Of a stretch of DNA of 64,000 nt, positions 1 through 10,913 are shown piece after piece; the stretch's first letter is position 1; every line of letters starts with the position of its first letter. The notes below the pieces were generated by a model that searched no databases, was not told where the DNA came from, and saw only the letters and a list, made by a program, of their open reading frames with translations. The position numbers and the translations under genes are program-made. Source of the DNA: Pseudomonas lurida (lineage in GTDB: Bacteria > Pseudomonadota > Gammaproteobacteria > Pseudomonadales > Pseudomonadaceae); assembly GCF_002563895.1 (NCBI RefSeq), contig NZ_PDJB01000001.1:1037501-1101500 (forward strand), read 5' to 3'.

Positions 1-2
1 CC

Positions 3-335
3 CTGGCTCAAGTTTTGTTCGAACGCTGGGCGGATGCCGACGAAGCAGTGGCGGCTTGCGTCATTTCCCATCACAACCTGGCGGATCTGCACCTGCGCCT
101 GAACCAACCGGAGGAAAGTGCGGAATACCTCTGTGCTATTCACCAACGTCTGTTGCAGACCATGCAGGACCCACGCCTGAGCCCGCAGCTGCGGGAAGCG
201 GCCCTGCGCCAGAGCAGCAAAACCTACGTCGAGCTGTTGAATTTCATCAGCGATCACGGCGAGTACCCTCGAACCCATCGCTTGCTGGGTGGCACTGCGG
301 CGCAGCCGACCACGTCTCAATACGGAGCCCATTGA
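3..335 (+). CDS. Conserved hypothetical protein, C-terminal part (orf upstream of sodA)
   Basis: The reading frame is open from the window edge and stops with TGA two bases before the sodA ATG, so only the last 110 residues are visible. The visible part is rich in Ala, Leu and His and probably helical, with a stretch around [19 protein letters not shown] that resembles TPR-like helical repeats. In Pseudomonas an uncharacterised orf sits between fumC and sodA in an iron-repressed fagA-fumC-orfX-sodA operon, and the tight spacing fits that arrangement. The function is unknown. The true start lies outside the window. Confidence 0.75.
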   Translation: MAQVLFERWADADEAVAACVISHHNLADLHLRLNQPEESAEYLCAIHQRLLQTMQDPRLSPQLREAALRQSSKTYVELLNFISDHGEYPRTHRLLGGTAAQPTTSQYGAH

Positions 336-336
336 T

Positions 337-948
337 ATGACTTATACCTTGCCTGCCCTGCCTTACGCGTACGACGCCCTGGAACCGCATATCGATGCGC
401 AAACCATGGAGATCCACTACACCAAGCACCATCAGACTTACATCAACAACCTCAACGCTGCGGTCGAAGGCACCGAGTTTGCGGGTTGGCCGATCGAGAG
501 GCTGGTGGCCAGCGTGCAGCAGCTGCCGGAAAAACTGCGTGCAGCGGTGATCAACCAGGGCGGCGGGCATGCCAACCACTCGCTGTTCTGGGCGGTGATG
601 TCGCCCAAAGGCGGCGGGAAGCCCGAGGGCGTGCTGGGCAAGGCCATCGACGAGCAGTTGGGCGGCTTCGACAGTTTCAAGGAGGCCTTCACCAAAGCCG
701 CGTTGACGCGCTTTGGCAGCGGCTGGGCGTGGCTGAGTGTCACCCCGCAAAAGACCTTGGTAGTGGAAAGCAGTGGCAACCAGGACAGCCCACTGATGAA
801 CGGCAACACGCCGATCCTCGGCCTCGACGTGTGGGAGCACGCCTACTACTTGCTGTACCAGAACCGCCGCCCGGAATACATCAATGCCTTCTACAGTGTC
901 ATTAACTGGCCAGAAGTCGCCGCCCGCTATCAGGCCGCTGTGGCCTGA
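337..948 (+). CDS. sodA: Superoxide dismutase [Mn]
   Basis: This cytoplasmic enzyme of 203 residues converts superoxide to hydrogen peroxide and oxygen. The N-terminal helical domain carries metal ligand His27 in the HYTKHH segment, followed by [10 protein letters not shown]. The C-terminal domain carries the DVWEHAYYL ligand motif. The Gly-Gly before HANHSLFW and the Gln-Asp in NQDSPLM are typical of the Mn rather than the Fe form. I chose the ATG at 337 because it gives the canonical [10 protein letters not shown] start and follows the upstream stop directly; a longer frame starting at 289 has no family support. It is probably co-transcribed with the upstream orf and derepressed when iron is scarce (family knowledge). 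Confidence 0.96.
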   Translation: MTYTLPALPYAYDALEPHIDAQTMEIHYTKHHQTYINNLNAAVEGTEFAGWPIERLVASVQQLPEKLRAAVINQGGGHANHSLFWAVMSPKGGGKPEGVLGKAIDEQLGGFDSFKEAFTKAALTRFGSGWAWLSVTPQKTLVVESSGNQDSPLMNGNTPILGLDVWEHAYYLLYQNRRPEYINAFYSVINWPEVAARYQAAVA

Positions 949-981
949 CAATCACCTTCATAACAAGATCTAAGGCCGACT

Positions 982-1875
982 ATGGGTACTGAAACACTGG
1001 CGATCAGCAGCGGGCGAATGTTTCGTTATGCGCTTGGTTCGTTGCTGCTATTGGCAGGTACTGCATTGCTGGTGGCCCACGGGCTGGCCTGGCTGAACCT
1101 TGAACCGCGCATTCTGCGCGCCCTACAGGGTGGCTCTATCTGCGCGCTTGGCACGGCGCTCGGTGCGGTGCCTGTGCTGGTGATCCGCCGCATGCCGGTG
1201 GCATTGAGCGATACATTGCTGGGCTTTGGTGCCGGGGTGATGCTGGCGGCGACGGCGTTTTCGCTGATCGTCCCGGGCATTGCCGCGGCTGAAGGCCTGG
1301 GGCTTTCGCCCTGGGGCGCCAGTGGCCTGATCAGCTTTGGCATTATGCTGGGGGCGTTCGGACTGTATCTGGTTGACCGCAAGGTCTCCGGCGCGAGCCC
1401 GGAAATGCTGGTGGGCACCCCGGACAAACCGGTGATTCCGCCACGCATCTGGCTGTTCGTGTTTGCCATTATCGCCCACAACATCCCTGAAGGCATGGCG
1501 GTGGGTGTCTCGGCCGGCGGCGGTATGCCGGATGCCGACAGCCTAGCGATGGGCATTGCCTTGCAAGACGTGCCCGAAGGCTTGGTGATTGCCTTGGTAT
1601 TGGCCGGGGCGGGGATGTCGCGAATCAAGGCGTTCCTGATCGGAGCGGCATCAGGTCTGGTCGAGCCCGTGTTTGCTGTGCTTTGTGCCTGGTTGGTCAG
1701 CCTGGCCGAGGTGTTCTTGCCTCTGGGGCTGGCCCTGGCGGCGGGCGCGATGCTTTTAGTGGTGACCCACGAGGTCATCCCCGAATCGCGGCGCAATGGT
1801 CACGAAAAGCTCGCCAGCCTGGGGTTGTGCATCGGGTTCTGCTTAATGATGGTGATGGACACGGCCCTGGGGTAA
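982..1875 (+). CDS. ZIP family metal transporter
   Basis: This inner-membrane protein of 297 residues has about eight hydrophobic helices and probably imports divalent metal such as zinc, iron or manganese. The two metal-binding helices are clear: HNIPEGMAVG at about 166-175 and QDVPEGLVIA at about 195-204, the paired PEG motifs of ZIP proteins. The gene starts 33 bases after sodA and may be read through from it. Placing a metal importer beside a Mn-SOD suggests metal supply for the enzyme, but that is inference and the substrate cannot be read from the sequence. Confidence 0.9.
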   Translation: MGTETLAISSGRMFRYALGSLLLLAGTALLVAHGLAWLNLEPRILRALQGGSICALGTALGAVPVLVIRRMPVALSDTLLGFGAGVMLAATAFSLIVPGIAAAEGLGLSPWGASGLISFGIMLGAFGLYLVDRKVSGASPEMLVGTPDKPVIPPRIWLFVFAIIAHNIPEGMAVGVSAGGGMPDADSLAMGIALQDVPEGLVIALVLAGAGMSRIKAFLIGAASGLVEPVFAVLCAWLVSLAEVFLPLGLALAAGAMLLVVTHEVIPESRRNGHEKLASLGLCIGFCLMMVMDTALG

Positions 1876-1888
1876 CAGCCGCTCCCTT

Positions 1889-1965
1889 GTAGGAGTCGGC
1901 TCGCCGGCGTTCAATCCCGAGACTTGCGGACTTGGCGACGCCACTGCCGGCGAGCCGGGCTCCTA
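1889..1965. repeat. Inverted repeat pair (REP-like) between convergent genes
   Basis: The arms AGGAGTCGGCTCGCCGGCG and GCCGGCGAGCCGGGCTCCT are near-perfect reverse complements separated by about 37 bases. The element lies between the convergent ZIP transporter and ptsO genes. The form matches the paired palindromes common between Pseudomonas genes and may also stop transcription or stabilise mRNA ends. Confidence 0.6.
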
Positions 1966-1972
1966 AAGGGGG

Positions 1973-2245
1973 TTATTCACCTTCGTCGAAGTAGTTGTTG
2001 ATCAACGCCACCAGGGCATCCATCGCTTCCTGCTCTTGCTCACCTTCGGTCTTCAAGTGAATCTTGGTGCCCTTGCCGGCGGCCAGCATCATCATGGCCA
2101 TGATGCTTTTGCCGTCGACCATCGATTCTGGTGTGCGCCCGGCGCGGATCTGGCAAGGGAACTGCCCGGCAACGCCAACGAATTTGGCAGATGCCCGGGC
2201 GTGCAAGCCCAACTTGTTGATGATTTCAATTTCCAGAGCGGGCAT
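1973..2245 (-). CDS. ptsO: NPr, HPr-like phosphocarrier of the nitrogen PTS
   Basis: This 90-residue cytoplasmic phosphocarrier passes phosphate from PtsP (EI-Ntr, encoded elsewhere) to PtsN. The HPr active-site motif LGLHARASA has its phosphorylated histidine at residue 15, and the regulatory-serine region GKSIMAMMML is present. The ATG at 2245 gives MPALEIEIIN; upstream in-frame codons extend into the rapZ end and have no family support. It is the last gene of the rpoN-hpf-ptsN-rapZ-ptsO run, 16 bases after rapZ. Phosphate flow here signals nitrogen and carbon status rather than driving sugar uptake. Confidence 0.95.
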   Translation of the reverse strand: MPALEIEIINKLGLHARASAKFVGVAGQFPCQIRAGRTPESMVDGKSIMAMMMLAAGKGTKIHLKTEGEQEQEAMDALVALINNYFDEGE

Positions 2246-2261
2246 CGCGGAGGTGTTCCTT

Positions 2262-3119
2262 TCAGCTAAGGTCGCGGTGGCGGACCTGGACATTCTTGAG
2301 GGTTTGTTGCAGCACCTGGCCCAGGCGCTCGGTCAGGTAGACGGAGCGGTGGTGACCGCCGGTGCAGCCGATGGCAATGGTCACATAGGCCCGGTTGCTT
2401 GCAGCAAAGCGTGGCAACCATTTGAGCAAGTAGCTGGAAATGTCCTGGAACATTTCCTCGACATCCGGTTGCGCAGCCAGGTAATCGGCCACGGGCTGAT
2501 CCAGCCCGGACTGATCGCGCAGTTCCGGCTTCCAATACGGGTTGGGCAGGCAGCGCACGTCAAACACCAGGTCGGCATCGACCGGCATGCCCCGCTTGAA
2601 GCCAAACGACTCCACGAGAAACGCCGTGCCTGGCTCCGGCTGGTTCAGCAGGCGCAGCTTGATGGCGTCGCGCAATTGATACAGGTTGAGGCTGGTGGTG
2701 TTGATCTTGAGGTCGGCGAGGTCAATGATCGGCCCCAGCAGCGTGGTCTCGTCCTCGATGGCTTCGGCCAGGGAGCGGTGAGGGCTGCTGAGGGGGTGGC
2801 GCCGGCGGGTTTCGGAGAAACGCTTGAGCAGCGTCTCCTCGTCGGCATCCAGGTACAGCACGTCGCAATGGATGTGCTTGGCCCGCACTTCCTCTAGCAA
2901 TTGCGGGAATCGCTCAAGGTGGCTGGGCAAGTTGCGGGCATCAATCGATACGGCGACCAGGGGTTGCGCCAGTTCAGTGTGGATCAACGCGCGTTCCGCC
3001 AATTCCGGCAGCAGGCCGGCGGGCAGGTTATCAATGCAATAGAAACCGCTGTCCTCAAGAACGTTGAGGGCGGTGCTTTTACCCGAGCCGGAGCGGCCGC
3101 TGACGATGATCAAACGCAT
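2262..3119 (-). CDS. rapZ: RNase adapter protein RapZ
   Basis: This 285-residue protein has an N-terminal P-loop GRSGSGKST at 8-16 and the family C-terminal block [17 protein letters not shown]. In enterics RapZ binds the sRNA GlmZ and delivers it to RNase E, setting glucosamine-6-phosphate synthase levels. Pseudomonads lack an obvious GlmZ, so the RNA target here is open. It starts two bases after the ptsN stop, consistent with translational coupling within the rpoN operon. Confidence 0.95.
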   Translation of the reverse strand: MRLIIVSGRSGSGKSTALNVLEDSGFYCIDNLPAGLLPELAERALIHTELAQPLVAVSIDARNLPSHLERFPQLLEEVRAKHIHCDVLYLDADEETLLKRFSETRRRHPLSSPHRSLAEAIEDETTLLGPIIDLADLKINTTSLNLYQLRDAIKLRLLNQPEPGTAFLVESFGFKRGMPVDADLVFDVRCLPNPYWKPELRDQSGLDQPVADYLAAQPDVEEMFQDISSYLLKWLPRFAASNRAYVTIAIGCTGGHHRSVYLTERLGQVLQQTLKNVQVRHRDLS

Positions 3120-3121
3120 GA

Positions 3122-3586
3122 TTACTGCCCGTTCTGTTCATCCAGGACAACCTGGTACAGCGCCTCGTTGCTGTTGGCACTGCGCAGTTTGTCGCGTACT
3201 TCCTTGCGGTCGAGCATGCTGGCGATCTGCCGAAGCAGTTCCAGGTGCGCATCGGTGGCAGCCTGCGGGACCAGCAGTACAAACAGCAGGTCGACCGGGG
3301 CACCGTCGATAGCGTCGAAATCGATGGGAGCGTCCAGGTGAAGCAGGGCGCTGACTGGGGTCTCGCAGCCTTTGAGGCGGCAGTGGGGAATGGCGATGCC
3401 GTTGCCAAAACCGGTGGAACCGAGTTTTTCACGGGCAATCAGAGCCTCGTAGACATCTTGCATTTCCAGTTCAGGCACTTCGCGGCTGATCAGGTTGGCA
3501 ATTTGCTCAAGGGCTTTCTTCTTGCTGCCGCCCGGCGCGTTCACGAGGGAACGGCCGGGGGTCAGGATGGTTTCAAGTCGGATCAT
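3122..3586 (-). CDS. ptsN: Nitrogen-regulatory EIIA protein PtsN
   Basis: This 154-residue cytoplasmic protein is a PTS EIIA type-2 domain. The phosphorylated residue is His68 in the motif [10 protein letters not shown]. It receives phosphate from NPr and, by its phosphorylation state, affects potassium transport, carbon storage and other processes (known in P. putida and E. coli). It lies between hpf and rapZ in the rpoN operon, 10 bases after hpf. No sugar-specific membrane domain is nearby, as expected for a regulatory EIIA. Confidence 0.95.
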   Translation of the reverse strand: MIRLETILTPGRSLVNAPGGSKKKALEQIANLISREVPELEMQDVYEALIAREKLGSTGFGNGIAIPHCRLKGCETPVSALLHLDAPIDFDAIDGAPVDLLFVLLVPQAATDAHLELLRQIASMLDRKEVRDKLRSANSNEALYQVVLDEQNGQ

Positions 3587-3596
3587 GGGGGGAGAG

Positions 3597-3902
3597 TTAA
3601 CGACCTGTGCCCTGAAGCAGGCTCAGATTCTTTTCCTTATGCTTTTTAAGTTGGCGGTCAAGCTTGTCTGTGAGCAAGTCGATTGATGCATACATGTCTT
3701 CATGTTCGGCATTGGCGACCACTTCACCACCGGGTATCTGGAGGGTCGCTTCAATTTTCTGCTGAAGCTTGTCGACCTTCATGATGACCTGCACGTTGGT
3801 GATCTTGTCGAAATGTCCCTCAAGCTTCCTCAGCTTCAGCTCGACATAGTCGCGTAGTGGAGGGGTGACTTCTACATGGTGTCCACTGATGTTGACTTGC
3901 AT
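3597..3902 (-). CDS. hpf: Ribosome hibernation promoting factor, short form
   Basis: This 101-residue protein starts MQVNISGHHVEVTPPLRDYV and matches the short HPF/RaiA fold, with no C-terminal dimerisation extension. Such proteins bind the 30S subunit and help form inactive 100S ribosomes in stationary phase. I chose the ATG at 3902 because AGGAGA precedes it (plus-strand TCTCCTT around 3908) and homologues start there; an 18-codon extension is possible but unsupported. It follows rpoN by 75 bases, the usual order in gamma-proteobacteria. Confidence 0.93.
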   Translation of the reverse strand: MQVNISGHHVEVTPPLRDYVELKLRKLEGHFDKITNVQVIMKVDKLQQKIEATLQIPGGEVVANAEHEDMYASIDLLTDKLDRQLKKHKEKNLSLLQGTGR

Positions 3903-3977
3903 ACAGCTTCTCCTTCGTTGCCAGTGCATAAAGCGGCAGGTAGGAATACCTGCCACTGGAACGCTGTGGCCCGCCCG

Positions 3978-5471
3978 TCACATCAAACGCTTACGCTCGC
4001 TGGAAGGCGCGATCCCGAGGGACTCGCGGTACTTGGCGACGGTTCGACGGGCGACCTGAATGCCTTGTGCCTCCAGTAAACCAGCGATCTTACTGTCACT
4101 CAATGGCTTTTTCTGATTTTCCGCGGCAACCAGTTTTTTGATGATCGCGCGGATCGCCGTGGACGAGCATTCACCGCCTTCTGAGGTGCTGACATGGCTG
4201 GAGAAAAAGTATTTCAGTTCATAAATGCCCCGTGGGGTATGCATGAATTTCTGCGTGGTCACCCGCGAAATGGTCGACTCATGCATGCCTACCGCTTCGG
4301 CGATGTCATGCAGTACCAGCGGCTTCATCGCTTCGTCGCCGTACTCCAGGAAGCCGCGCTGGTGCTCGACGATCTGGGTGGCCACTTTCATCAGGGTTTC
4401 GTTGCGGCTTTGCAGGCTCTTGATGAACCAGCGGGCTTCCTGCAATTGGTTGCGCATGAAGGTGTTATCGGCGCTGGTGTCGGCGCGACGCACAAAGCCG
4501 GCGTATTGCGGGTTGACCCGCAGGCGCGGCACCGATTCCTGGTTCAGCTCTACCAGCCAGCGCTCGTTGTCCTTGCGTACGATCACATCCGGAACCACGT
4601 ATTCGGCTTCGCTGGACTCGATTTGTGAGCCGGGACGCGGGTTGAGGCTCTGCACCAGCTCGATGACCTGGCGCAGGTCGTCTTCCTTGAGCTTCATGCG
4701 GCGCATCAACTGGCTGTAGTCGCGGCTGCCCAACAGGTCGATGTAATCGGTGACCAGGCGCTGGGCCTCGGCGAGCCAAGGGGTCTTGGCTGGCAGTTGG
4801 CGCAATTGCAGCAGCAGGCATTCGCTGAGGGAGCGCGCGCCGATACCGGCAGGTTCGAACTGCTGGATGCGGTGCAGGACGGCTTCGATCTCGTCCAGCT
4901 CGATATCCAGTTCAGGGTCGAAGGCTTCAAGAATCTCTTCAAGCGTCTCGTCTAGATAACCCTGGTTATTGATGCAGTCGATCAGGGTCACGGCGATCAG
5001 GCGATCGGTGTCCGACATCGGCGCAAGGTTCAGTTGCCACAGCAGGTGGCTCTGCAAGCTCTCGCCGGCGGAGGTGCGGGTGGTGAAGTCCCACTCGTCA
5101 TCGTCACTGCTGGGCAGGCTGCTGGCGCTGGTCTGGTAGACGTCTTCCCAGGCGGTGTCGACCGGAAGCTCGTTGGGGATGCGTTCGTTCCATTCGCCTT
5201 CCTCGAGGTTGTCCACCGTAGGGGCGGATTCCTGGTAGGAGGGTTCCTGCACGTCGGAATTGGGTTTTTGCTCGATGTTATCGGCCAGCGGGTCTGCGTT
5301 ATCGAAGTCGTCGCCTTCTTCCTGGCGTTCGAGCATCGGATTGGACTCCAGGGCCTCCTGGATTTCCTGTTGCAGGTCCAGGGTCGACAATTGGAGCAGG
5401 CGGATGGCCTGTTGCAGCTGCGGTGTCATCGTCAGCTGCTGGCCCATTCTCAGGACTAGCGATGGTTTCAT
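3978..5471 (-). CDS. rpoN: RNA polymerase sigma-54 factor RpoN
   Basis: This 497-residue protein has a Gln- and Leu-rich activator-interacting region at 1-50, an acidic linker at about 50-130, the core-binding and HTH domains, and the diagnostic RpoN box [10 protein letters not shown] at 474-483, which contacts the -24 element. It directs transcription of nitrogen, motility and carbon-use genes with enhancer-binding activators. It lies between lptB and hpf. The 185-base gap to lptB could hold its own promoter, though I could not define one. Confidence 0.98.
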   Translation of the reverse strand: MKPSLVLRMGQQLTMTPQLQQAIRLLQLSTLDLQQEIQEALESNPMLERQEEGDDFDNADPLADNIEQKPNSDVQEPSYQESAPTVDNLEEGEWNERIPNELPVDTAWEDVYQTSASSLPSSDDDEWDFTTRTSAGESLQSHLLWQLNLAPMSDTDRLIAVTLIDCINNQGYLDETLEEILEAFDPELDIELDEIEAVLHRIQQFEPAGIGARSLSECLLLQLRQLPAKTPWLAEAQRLVTDYIDLLGSRDYSQLMRRMKLKEDDLRQVIELVQSLNPRPGSQIESSEAEYVVPDVIVRKDNERWLVELNQESVPRLRVNPQYAGFVRRADTSADNTFMRNQLQEARWFIKSLQSRNETLMKVATQIVEHQRGFLEYGDEAMKPLVLHDIAEAVGMHESTISRVTTQKFMHTPRGIYELKYFFSSHVSTSEGGECSSTAIRAIIKKLVAAENQKKPLSDSKIAGLLEAQGIQVARRTVAKYRESLGIAPSSERKRLM

Positions 5472-5656
5472 GGCAGGGGCTTAACACCTTATTCGCCGGC
5501 GCAATGCGCCATCCACGACAGGGCGCGTGAGCGCCAAACATAAGCAAATTATATGCCTGATGTCGGGGGCTTTGCCTAGAGCGCGGTAACAATAAAAATC
5601 CGGAGGTTTTCATTGACTCCCGCGCACCTTGGCGAACGGCCGTGACACCACGGTGT

Positions 5657-6381
<725 letters not shown>

Positions 6382-6382
<1 letters not shown>

Positions 6383-6915
6383 TACTCGGCCTTCTTCTTC
6401 GGCTGGATAACCATATCGATGCGTGGGCGCGGCGCGCTGAGCTTGCTGCCAGTCGCGCGGCCGGCGTTGGCAACCTGTTTCACGGTGTCATAGGTGATTT
6501 TCTCACCTTCCGTAGAGTTGCCATCGGGGCTGAGTACCTTCGCCTGGTCGATCAGGACAATGCGGTTCTGCTGGGCGTGGTACTGGATGGTCTTGCCGTA
6601 GCCCTTCATGGGGCCGGTATCGGTAGCAGACTGCTTCTGTTCGAAGTAAGCCAGGTTGCCTACCGACGTCACCACGTCGATATCGCCCGATTGGGTGCGC
6701 GTCAGTGTCACCGTGTTGCCGGTGATCTTCATCGAACCCTGGGTGATGATCACGCCGCCGGTGTAGGTGGCGACGCCTTGCTTGTCATCGAGCTGCGCGT
6801 CGTCAGCCGAGATGTGGATCGGTTGCTGGCTATCGTTCGGCAGAGCCCAGGCGCTCACGCTTCCCAGTGCTGCGCCCAGACCGAGCAAAATAGGGAGAGT
6901 TTTAACGAGCCTCAT
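6382..6915 (-). CDS. lptA: LPS transport periplasmic protein LptA
   Basis: This 177-residue OstA-like protein has a Sec signal peptide ([18 protein letters not shown].., cleavage near residue 25). The body ([24 protein letters not shown]) is the start of the beta-jellyroll that forms the periplasmic LPS bridge between LptC and LptD. The start overlaps the lptC end by 14 bases. The C-terminus is basic (PKKKAE). Confidence 0.95.
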
Positions 6916-7474
6916 ACTGTCCTCTTACGTTCGATAGCAGGTGTATCCTGCTTTCTTTCAAATACGCTTTCATTCCCTTGCCAGTCGATACACCGCCAGC
7001 GCCGTCGATTCTAACGTCTTGCTCGGTCTGCGCATATTGCTTCTGCGGGAATACGGTCATTCGACTGGTGGTAATCACGGTCTCACGCTTTTTATCGTCG
7101 GTACGCGCAACGCGCACCGAGTCGATCAGTTCCACCTCGGTACCGTCCGGGTTGACCTCGCCACGCTTGCTGGTGACGTGCCATGGAAACTCGGTACCCC
7201 GGTAGATATTCATGTCCGGGTTGGTCAGCAGGGTGACTTCGCTGGCCTTGACATGCTCAACCTTGTCCGAAGTCATTTCGTACTGCACCTTGCCATCTGG
7301 CAGGAACTGCACGCTCTTGGCATTGGTGGCGTAATAGTCGATAGCGCTCTCGTCAACCTGCGCAGCAGGCTGGTCGAGAAAGCGCTCCGGGCTGATATTC
7401 CAGTAGCCCACCGCCAGGAACAGCGCGGCGATGACCCCGAATAGCAGGAAGTTGCGAATCTTTTTGCTCAGCAT
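6902..7474 (-). CDS. lptC: LPS export protein LptC
   Basis: This 190-residue bitopic protein has one N-terminal transmembrane helix (about residues 9-26, FLLFGVIAALFLAVGYW) and a periplasmic jellyroll domain. It joins the LptBFG complex to LptA. It follows kdsC by eight bases and overlaps lptA, so synthesis of the LPS core sugar KDO and LPS export share one transcript here. Confidence 0.94.
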   Translation of the reverse strand: MLSKKIRNFLLFGVIAALFLAVGYWNISPERFLDQPAAQVDESAIDYYATNAKSVQFLPDGKVQYEMTSDKVEHVKASEVTLLTNPDMNIYRGTEFPWHVTSKRGEVNPDGTEVELIDSVRVARTDDKKRETVITTSRMTVFPQKQYAQTEQDVRIDGAGGVSTGKGMKAYLKESRIHLLSNVRGQYEAR

Positions 7475-7482
7475 AAAACGCT

Positions 7483-8007
7483 CTATAAGTAGGCGGCGTG
7501 GGCCGCTTCAAGGCTACCCTGGGCACGCAGGATCAGCTCGCAGAACTCGCGGGCGGCACCTTCACCGCCGCGGGCGGTGGTAATGCCATGGGCGTGCTCG
7601 CGAACAAAGGCTGCCGCATTGGCGACGGCCATGCCCAGGCCCACTCGGCGGATCACCGGCAGGTCTGGCAGGTCATCGCCCAAGTAGGCGACCTGCTCAT
7701 AGCTTAGGTTGAGTTGGCCAAGAAGCTCGTCCAGAACCACCAGTTTATCCTCGCGGCCCTGATACAGGTGAGGAATCCCCAGGTTTTGTGCGCGGCGTTC
7801 CACTACCGGCGTTTTTCGGCCGCTGATAATCGCCGTTTGCACGCCCGACGCCATCAGCATCTTGATGCCCTGGCCATCGAGGGTGTTGAACGTCTTGAAT
7901 TCACTGCCGTCTTCGAGGAAGTACAGGCGGCCATCGGTCAGCACGCCGTCAACGTCGAAAATCGCCAGTTTGATGTGCTTGCCGCGTTGCAGCAGGTCGC
8001 TGGTCAT
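7483..8007 (-). CDS. kdsC: KDO-8-phosphate phosphatase KdsC
   Basis: This 174-residue HAD-family enzyme removes phosphate from 3-deoxy-D-manno-octulosonate 8-phosphate. The HAD nucleophile motif FDVDGVLTDG lies at 17-26 (Asp18, Asp20), motif II is AIISGRKTP, and the metal-binding motif is YLGDDLPDLP. The small C1-cap form forms a tetramer in the family. It begins directly after the kdsD stop codon. Confidence 0.95.
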   Translation of the reverse strand: MTSDLLQRGKHIKLAIFDVDGVLTDGRLYFLEDGSEFKTFNTLDGQGIKMLMASGVQTAIISGRKTPVVERRAQNLGIPHLYQGREDKLVVLDELLGQLNLSYEQVAYLGDDLPDLPVIRRVGLGMAVANAAAFVREHAHGITTARGGEGAAREFCELILRAQGSLEAAHAAYL

Positions 8008-8982
8008 TTACATCACTCCCGCACGCAGCAAGTCGTGCATGTTCAGGGCGCCAATCGGGTGGTCGTCGCCATCGACCACCACCAGTGCGCCGATCTTGTG
8101 GTCTTCCATGATCTTCAAGGCTTCGGCTGCCAGCATTTCAGGGCGCGCGGTCTTGCCGTGAGGTGTCATCACCGCGTCAATGGTCGCGGTATGGATATCG
8201 ATGGTGCGGTCCAGGGTGCGGCGCAGGTCGCCGTCGGTGAAGACCCCGGCCAGACGGCCGTCGGCTTCCAGGATCACGGTCATGCCCAGGCCCTTGCGGG
8301 TCATCTCCATCAACGCGTCCTTCAGCAAGGTGCCGCGTTGGACGTGGGGCAATTCATCGCCCGAGTGCATGACATTTTCCACTTTCAGCAGCAGGCGGCG
8401 GCCCAGTGCGCCCCCTGGGTGAGAAAATGCGAAGTCCTCGGCGGTAAACCCGCGGGCTTCCAGCAGCGCTACGGCCAGGGCATCGCCCATGACCAGCGCG
8501 GCGGTGGTGGAGGAGGTGGGTGCCAGGTTCAGCGGGCAAGCCTCGTGGGCCACGTGAACATTCAGGTTCACTTCGGCGGCCTTGGCCAGCGTCGACTCCG
8601 GGTTGCCGGTGATGCTGATCATCTGGATGCCCAGGCGCTTGATCAGCGGCAACAGGGTCACGATTTCGTTGGTAGTGCCGGAGTTGGACAGTGCCAGGAT
8701 GACGTCATCCTTGGTGATCATGCCCATGTCGCCGTGGCTGGCTTCGGCAGGGTGCACGAAAAACGCGGTGGTCCCGGTGCTGGCCAGGGTGGCGGCGATC
8801 TTGTTGCCGACGTGGCCCGATTTGCCCATGCCGACCACGACAACGCGGCCCTTGCTGGCCAGAATCATCTCGCAGGCGCGTACGAAATCTGCGTCGATAT
8901 GCGCCAGCAAGCCTTCCACGGCTTCAAGCTCGAGGCGGATGGTGCGTTGTGCGGATTGAATAAGGTCGCTGGATTGGCTCAT
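8008..8982 (-). CDS. kdsD: D-arabinose 5-phosphate isomerase KdsD
   Basis: This 324-residue enzyme interconverts ribulose 5-phosphate and arabinose 5-phosphate, the first step to KDO. It has an N-terminal SIS domain (GMGKSGHVGNKIAATLASTG; SNSGTTNEIV) and two C-terminal CBS domains (about 205-265 and 275-324). I chose the ATG at 8982 (MSQSSDLIQSAQ); the frame is open 21 codons further upstream but runs through the promoter region. It heads the minus-strand kds-lpt-rpoN block. Confidence 0.95.
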   Translation of the reverse strand: MSQSSDLIQSAQRTIRLELEAVEGLLAHIDADFVRACEMILASKGRVVVVGMGKSGHVGNKIAATLASTGTTAFFVHPAEASHGDMGMITKDDVILALSNSGTTNEIVTLLPLIKRLGIQMISITGNPESTLAKAAEVNLNVHVAHEACPLNLAPTSSTTAALVMGDALAVALLEARGFTAEDFAFSHPGGALGRRLLLKVENVMHSGDELPHVQRGTLLKDALMEMTRKGLGMTVILEADGRLAGVFTDGDLRRTLDRTIDIHTATIDAVMTPHGKTARPEMLAAEALKIMEDHKIGALVVVDGDDHPIGALNMHDLLRAGVM

Positions 8983-9306
8983 GTCTGAAATCGTATAGCC
9001 TGACGAAAAGTCGGCGATTATAGCGGTAATGATCAATTCCCTCACGCAAGTTCGTCAGGGTTTGTTCACGATGCGGTTGAGATTCCATCTTCGGCAACCC
9101 TCCTTGGTAACATAGCCAGCAACGTTTTTTCCCTGTCCTCAATCTGAACAAGCGCTGTTCCGGCCTTGGGCGCCTTGTACCAGCAGTGATATAGTTCGCC
9201 GCCAGTTCGGTCCGCCCAGCCCACGTGGCCAACTATTGCGCAACGGTTGCAAACGTTTGTCGCACGCGTGGTGTCTGAGTGAGAGGCTGCATCCCAAGGA
9301 GTTTAG
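8983..9306. promoter_or_regulatory. Divergent promoter region, kdsD / mlaF
   Basis: This 324-base gap separates two divergent envelope operons and holds no supported gene. On the minus strand a perfect TATAAT at 9017-9022 could serve kdsD. On the plus strand TTGGGC (9166-9171), an 18-base spacer and TATAGT (9190-9195) form a plausible sigma-70 promoter for mla. AAGGAG lies seven bases before the mlaF ATG. Only the Shine-Dalgarno and the hexamers are seen; promoter activity is inference. Confidence 0.45.
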
Positions 9307-10116
9307 ATGAGTGCCGATAACGCCTACGCGGTCGAGCTGAAGGGACTGACCTTCAAGCGCGGGACGCGCAGCATCTTCAATAACGTCGATATCCGCATTC
9401 CGCGCGGCAAGGTCACGGGCATCATGGGGCCTTCCGGTTGCGGTAAGACCACCCTGTTACGCCTGATGGGCATGCAGCTGCGCCCCAGCGCCGGCGAAGT
9501 GTGGGTCAACGGCCAGAACCTGCCGACCCTGTCGCGCAGCGATCTGTTCGATGCGCGCAAGCACATGGGTGTGCTGTTCCAGAGCGGTGCATTGTTCACC
9601 GACCTCGATGTTTTCGAGAACGTGGCGTTCCCGCTGCGGGTGCATACTCAGCTGTCCGACGAAATGATTCGTGACATTGTATTGCTGAAACTGCAGGCGG
9701 TAGGCCTTCGCGGTGCCATCGATCTCATGCCCGACGAGTTGTCCGGTGGCATGAAGCGTCGTGTGGCCCTGGCGCGCGCCATCGCCCTCGACCCGCAGAT
9801 CCTCATGTACGACGAGCCCTTCGTCGGCCAGGACCCCATCGCCATGGGCGTGCTGGTGCGCCTTATCCGCTTGCTCAACGATGCGCTAGGCATCACCAGC
9901 ATCGTGGTTTCCCATGATCTTGCAGAAACCGCGAGCATTGCCGACTACCTGTATGTAGTGGGCGATGGCCAGGTGCTGGGGCAGGGCACGCCCGAAGAGC
10001 TGATGAACGCGGATAACCCGCGCATTCGCCAATTCATGACCGGCGATCCTGATGGCCCGGTGCCTTTTCATTTTCCGGCAGCGGACTACCGCTCAGATCT
10101 TCTGGGGAAGCGCTGA
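9307..10116 (+). CDS. mlaF: Phospholipid transport ABC ATPase MlaF
   Basis: This 269-residue ATPase drives the inner-membrane MlaFEDB complex, which moves phospholipids between the inner membrane and MlaC and maintains outer-membrane lipid asymmetry. Walker [10 protein letters not shown] is at 41-49, the signature is LSGGMKRR, and Walker B is [13 protein letters not shown]. Its stop overlaps the mlaE start. The gene order mlaF-E-D-C-B-ibaG-murA matches E. coli. Confidence 0.96.
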   Translation: MSADNAYAVELKGLTFKRGTRSIFNNVDIRIPRGKVTGIMGPSGCGKTTLLRLMGMQLRPSAGEVWVNGQNLPTLSRSDLFDARKHMGVLFQSGALFTDLDVFENVAFPLRVHTQLSDEMIRDIVLLKLQAVGLRGAIDLMPDELSGGMKRRVALARAIALDPQILMYDEPFVGQDPIAMGVLVRLIRLLNDALGITSIVVSHDLAETASIADYLYVVGDGQVLGQGTPEELMNADNPRIRQFMTGDPDGPVPFHFPAADYRSDLLGKR

Positions 10117-10913
10117 TGCGCAAGACATCTCTCATCGAGAAGGTTCGCCTTTTCGGTCGCTCGGGCATCGACATTGTCGAAGTGCTGGGCCGCTCGACGA
10201 TTTTCCTGTTCCACGCCTTGCTCGGCCGCGGTGGCATTGGCGGCGGCTTTGGCCTGCTGGTCAAGCAACTGCATTCCGTGGGCGTTATGTCCCTGGTGAT
10301 CATCGTGGTCTCCGGGGTGTTCATCGGCATGGTGCTGGCGCTGCAGGGCTTTAACATTCTTTCCAGCTACGGTTCGGAGCAGGCCGTGGGGCAAATGGTT
10401 GCCCTCACGCTGTTGCGTGAACTGGGGCCGGTGGTCACCGCCTTGCTGTTCGCCGGGCGCGCAGGATCTGCACTGACCGCTGAAATCGGCAACATGAAGT
10501 CCACCGAGCAGCTGTCCAGCCTGGAGATGATTGGCGTGGATCCGCTCAAGTACATTGTTGCCCCGCGCCTGTGGGCCGGCTTCATTTCCCTGCCACTGCT
10601 GGCAATGATCTTCAGCGTGGTCGGTATCTGGGGCGGTTCGTGGGTGGCGGTGGACTGGCTGGGCGTCTACGACGGCTCCTACTGGTCCAACATGCAAAAC
10701 AGCGTGACGTTCACTGGCGACGTGCTCAACGGCATCATAAAGAGCATCGTCTTCGCCTTTGTTGTCACCTGGATCGCCGTATTCCAAGGCTACGACTGCG
10801 AGCCCACCTCAGAAGGGATCAGTCGCGCCACCACCAAGACCGTTGTGTACGCCTCGCTGGCGGTACTGGGCCTTGACTTCATTTTGACCGCCTTGATGTT
10901 TGGAGATTTCTGA
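10116..10913 (+). CDS. mlaE: Phospholipid transport permease MlaE
   Basis: This 265-residue multi-helix permease belongs to the MlaE/Ttg2B family. The segments [18 protein letters not shown] and [16 protein letters not shown] are the conserved family core. It forms the membrane channel of the MlaFEDB complex. Overlaps with mlaF and mlaD are one base each, implying coupled translation. Confidence 0.95.
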   Translation: MRKTSLIEKVRLFGRSGIDIVEVLGRSTIFLFHALLGRGGIGGGFGLLVKQLHSVGVMSLVIIVVSGVFIGMVLALQGFNILSSYGSEQAVGQMVALTLLRELGPVVTALLFAGRAGSALTAEIGNMKSTEQLSSLEMIGVDPLKYIVAPRLWAGFISLPLLAMIFSVVGIWGGSWVAVDWLGVYDGSYWSNMQNSVTFTGDVLNGIIKSIVFAFVVTWIAVFQGYDCEPTSEGISRATTKTVVYASLAVLGLDFILTALMFGDF